A stretch of 8,116 bases of DNA from Bacillota bacterium (lineage in GTDB: Bacteria > Bacillota > Clostridia > Peptostreptococcales > Thermotaleaceae): positions 1 to 8,116 of the forward strand of contig JAMNXX010000265.1 of NCBI GenBank assembly GCA_023623095.1, given 5' to 3'. Under the pieces are notes generated by a model that was not told where the DNA came from, did no database searches, and saw only the letters and a list, made by a program, of their open reading frames with translations. Positions 6,217 to 8,116 of the stretch are shown piece by piece; the stretch's first letter is position 1, and every line of letters starts with the position of its first letter. The translations under genes were made by a program, and so were the position numbers.

Positions 6217-7086
6217 ATGCGGTATGAAGGAGCGATTTATCGACCGCCTAGCGAGGCATATAGCTTAATTATTCAGGTTACCATTGGCTGTTCCCATAAC
6301 CGATGCATTTTCTGCAGTTCGTATCAGGAAAAAAATTTTAGAATCAGAAAACTGGATGAAATCTTTGAAGATTTTGAGATGGCCCGGAGAAGATATGCAA
6401 AGGTAAGAAGGATCTTTTTAGCAGATGGAAATGCATTGGTTCTGAAAACGGATGATTTGAAAAAAATATTGGAAAAAATCAAGGAATTGTTCCCAGAATG
6501 TGAACGAATAGGGACATATGGAGCACCGAAAGATATATTAGGAAAGACAGTTGAAGAACTAAAATTATTAAAAGAATTGGGATTAAAAATTATCTATTTG
6601 GGCGTAGAATCTGGCAGCAATGAGATATTGGAATTCATTCAGAAAGGTGTAACATCAGCGCAAATGATAGAAGCAGGAAAAAGAGTTGTACAATCGGGAA
6701 TTGATTTATCTGTTACATTGATATCCGGATTGGGTGGAAAGGAAAAGTGGAGAGAGCATGCAATAGAGTCCGCAAGGGTGATGAATGAAATCAATCCAAA
6801 ATACATCGGTCTATTAACGCTGATGGTAGAACCGGGAACCGTTTTATATGAAAAAGTTCGAAGAAACGATTTTCAACTTTTAACACCTAAGGAAGTGATG
6901 ATAGAAACTCGAGAATTTCTTAGGCATATAGAGGTTAACGATTGCATCTTTAGAAGCAATCACGCTTCCAATTATGTTGCATTAGGAGGAACATTGCCTC
7001 AAGATAAGGAGAGGCTATTGGCGCAATTAGATGAGATGATTCGATACGATTATCAAGGAAAACCAGAATTTTTAAGGATGTTATAA
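6217..7086 (+). CDS. Uncharacterised radical SAM protein (CX4CX2C type)
   Basis: The product is 289 residues. GGAGGA (6204-6209) lies 7 nt before ATG 6217. The N-terminus EGAIYRPPSEAYSLIIQVTIGC leads into Cys25, Cys30 and Cys33 (CSHNRCIFC). The spacing is CX4CX2C rather than the standard CX3CX2C; codons 6289-6315 are unambiguous, so it is not a misread. Further radical SAM barrel features are FLADGNALV (67-75, GGE-like position), YLGVESGS (127-134), TLISGLGG (167-174) and LMVEPGT (202-208). The C-terminal CIFRSNHASNY and GTLPQDKERLL look like family signatures. There is no B12 domain, SPASM domain or membrane segment. It resembles a conserved family of unknown function in Firmicutes, which from memory shares the CSHNxCxFC motif. 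The substrate is unknown. It is probably co-transcribed with argS and ends at a strong terminator. Radical SAM membership is well supported; any specific reaction would be a guess. Confidence 0.93.
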   Translation: MRYEGAIYRPPSEAYSLIIQVTIGCSHNRCIFCSSYQEKNFRIRKLDEIFEDFEMARRRYAKVRRIFLADGNALVLKTDDLKKILEKIKELFPECERIGTYGAPKDILGKTVEELKLLKELGLKIIYLGVESGSNEILEFIQKGVTSAQMIEAGKRVVQSGIDLSVTLISGLGGKEKWREHAIESARVMNEINPKYIGLLTLMVEPGTVLYEKVRRNDFQLLTPKEVMIETREFLRHIEVNDCIFRSNHASNYVALGGTLPQDKERLLAQLDEMIRYDYQGKPEFLRML

Positions 7087-7091
7087 AAGAG

Positions 7092-7125
7092 AAAATCACA
7101 GCATGGATAAAATGCTGTGATTTTT
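7092..7125. terminator. Bidirectional intrinsic terminator
   Basis: A perfect 13-bp stem pairs AAAATCACAGCAT (7092-7104) with its reverse complement (7112-7124), around a 7-nt loop. T-rich sequence follows on both strands (TTTTT at 7121-7125 on plus; the stem's A-run gives Ts on minus). It begins 5 nt after the radical SAM stop and ends 3 nt before the end of the small minus-strand gene, so it can serve both convergent transcripts. Confidence 0.9.
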
Positions 7126-7127
7126 AA

Positions 7128-7322
7128 TCATTTTTCCAGATGGTTTAGAATTTCCTCTTCTGTGGTCTGGGTTAGCGCACAAAGCTGTTTCAGAATGCTG
7201 TTTTTCAGTTCGATAAAGGATTCGATGCATGTATTTTGTCCTGTATACTCAAGTGCCTTAATGATCATGAGCATATCTTTCTTCGAAATTTCTTCGATAG
7301 ATATACGTTCAAATTGTTCCAC
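7128..7322 (-). CDS. Small hypothetical protein, 64 aa
   Basis: I do not recognise this protein. It is predicted to be soluble and mostly helical, with alternating charged and hydrophobic residues (FERISIEEISKKDMLMIIKA), two cysteines (in NTCIES and LCALTQ), and a C-terminal TTEEEILNHLEK. There is no signal peptide or membrane segment. I chose GTG 7322 as the start because AAGGAAGGTGA (complement 7328-7338) lies 5 nt upstream. The in-frame GTG at 7331 overlaps that ribosome binding site and is less likely. Support for it being real: a good Shine-Dalgarno sequence, plausible amino-acid composition, and a stop placed right against the shared terminator. The opposite-strand frame over the same bases has no comparable signals. 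It may be a small regulatory or adaptor protein, but nothing visible shows this. Confidence 0.65.
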   Translation of the reverse strand: MEQFERISIEEISKKDMLMIIKALEYTGQNTCIESFIELKNSILKQLCALTQTTEEEILNHLEK

Positions 7323-7721
7323 ATAGGTCACCTTCCTTGTTTTATCCGATATCTGACACTCTAAAAAATTTTTTCTTTATAAGAAGAGTTGGATTGAATA
7401 ATAATAATACATAATTCGATAAAGAATATAAAAATCCTTCAAAAACAGATTTTTGCTAAAATTTTGTTTTTTATATAAAGGGGAAATACGGAAGCCCATA
7501 TTGAGGAGAAAAATACTTCTGCTATAAGCAGAGACATATCAGAATAAACAATAGAAAAAAGAAATGAAACCTTATTCCTTTCGAAAATGATACATAGGCC
7601 AGGTAAAAAGGATTGTGCTATAATGGCTTTATAGTCAAATATCGTATTCAATAAGTATTTAACGAAAGCGTAAAAGAATCGATTTTATTGCAAATGAAAA
7701 AGCAAGAAAGGATCATTTTGT
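7323..7721. other. Non-coding AT-rich region between the small gene and the B12 radical SAM gene
   Basis: About 400 nt without a convincing gene. It separates two divergent genes and should hold both promoters. Visible elements: the Shine-Dalgarno sequence of the minus-strand gene; a TATAAA-like minus-strand box near 7375-7380 without a good -35; a short hairpin CAAAAA/TTTTTG (7440-7455); a 6-bp hairpin TCTGCT/AGCAGA with a 3-nt loop (7518-7532); and an orphan GAGGAG (7504-7509) with no start codon in range. Closer to the right-hand gene are an extended -10 box and the AGAAAGGA ribosome binding site. I see no cobalamin-riboswitch or other known leader signature. Confidence 0.55.
7616..7624 (+). 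promoter_or_regulatory. Extended -10 promoter candidate for the B12 radical SAM gene
   Basis: TGCTATAAT is a perfect TATAAT (7619-7624) with the TGn extension. The -35 position at 17 nt (7596-7601) does not match TTGACA, but extended -10 promoters can do without one. Transcription would start near 7631, giving a leader of about 90 nt before ATG 7722. Confidence 0.6.
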
Positions 7722-8116
7722 ATGAAAATTTTATTGACTACATTGAATGCAAAATATATGCATACTGCTTTATCGCTTCAATATTTATACAGCTATTGTA
7801 AAGATGCATTCCAAAATATTGTTGTTCAAGAATATACGATCAACCAGCGTTTAAACTATATACTCGGAGAGATCTACAAGGGGAAATATGATATTATCGG
7901 ATTTTCATGCTATATTTGGAATATATCCCAGATATTGCAGCTCGCTCGAAATCTAAAAAAAATAAATCCCCATCAGATTATCGTGCTAGGAGGTCCTGAA
8001 GTAAGTTTTGATTCTGTCGAATTGATGAAAGAACATCCATATATTGATTATATTGTCTTTGGAGAAGGAGAAGAAACTTTTAGAGAGCTTTTAGACTGTC
8101 TAATCAACGAAAAGAC
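7722..8116 (+). CDS. B12-binding-domain radical SAM protein (3'-truncated by window edge)
   Basis: 131 codons are visible before the edge, and the frame is open to the last base. ATG 7722 has AGAAAGGA (7705-7712) 9 nt upstream. The visible part is a cobalamin-binding Rossmann-like domain: a KILLTTLNAKYMHTALSL start, DIIGFSCYIWN (about 57-67), the turn VLGGPEVSFD, and DYIVFGEGEETFREL near the edge. Family knowledge: these are hallmarks of the B12-binding N-terminal domain of class B-like radical SAM proteins, often followed by a radical SAM core and, in this subgroup, a DUF4080 C-terminus. Those later domains lie outside the window. The classic DxHxxG cobalamin-ligand motif is absent, as is common in this branch, so actual B12 binding cannot be assumed. 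Substrate unknown. It appears to have its own promoter and is separated by about 400 nt from the preceding gene. Confidence 0.85.
   Translation, partial: MKILLTTLNAKYMHTALSLQYLYSYCKDAFQNIVVQEYTINQRLNYILGEIYKGKYDIIGFSCYIWNISQILQLARNLKKINPHQIIVLGGPEVSFDSVELMKEHPYIDYIVFGEGEETFRELLDCLINEK

Noticed and set aside
7117..7326. 69-codon plus-strand frame opposite the small gene
   Set aside because: It would begin inside the terminator stem, has no ribosome binding site, and reads as a Ser/Phe/Ile-rich antisense shadow.
7439..7651. 70-codon minus-strand frame in the intergenic region
   Set aside because: TTG start without a ribosome binding site, AT-driven composition, and it runs across the extended -10 promoter of the opposite strand.
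7625..7721. Cobalamin riboswitch in the leader of the B12 radical SAM gene
   Set aside because: The leader is only about 90 nt and shows no B12-box or other recognised riboswitch core.

Overview
The window is AT-rich DNA with strong GGAGG-type ribosome binding sites, a T-box riboswitch, MutS2 and a GluP/YqgP-type rhomboid protease. Together these point to a low-GC Gram-positive (Firmicutes/Bacillota) chromosome, probably a clostridial or bacilli-like lineage. The presence of several Fe-S/radical SAM genes fits an anaerobe, but that is inference. I see no mobile element, CRISPR array, rRNA or tRNA.

Layout, left to right. (1) The C-terminal ~688 codons of mutS2 run off the left edge, followed 21 nt later by a DUF523/TudS-like Fe-S protein gene on the same strand. 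(2) A convergent minus-strand gene encodes a 479-residue rhomboid protease with a soluble N-terminal domain and C-terminal TPRs (GluP/YqgP type). (3) A divergent intergenic region contains a near-perfect 21-nt direct repeat on the rhomboid side. On the argS side it contains a T-box riboswitch whose specifier reads as CGC (Arg), with a well-formed antiterminator/terminator pair. (4) argS is followed 34 nt downstream by an uncharacterised radical SAM gene with a CX4CX2C cysteine motif. The pair probably forms one T-box-controlled operon ending at a 13-bp bidirectional hairpin terminator. (5) A small minus-strand gene (64 aa, unknown) ends at that same terminator. (6) About 390 nt of AT-rich non-coding DNA carries an extended -10 promoter candidate. 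It leads to a B12-binding-domain radical SAM gene cut off by the right edge.

How they work together: mutS2 is a ribosome-rescue/recombination ATPase, argS charges tRNA-Arg, and the T-box makes transcription of argS and its radical SAM partner respond to uncharged tRNA-Arg. The most interesting lead is the unknown radical SAM enzyme placed under this arginine-tRNA control. Most of the rest is ordinary core-genome content, and I see no strong evidence for an entirely new multi-gene system here.
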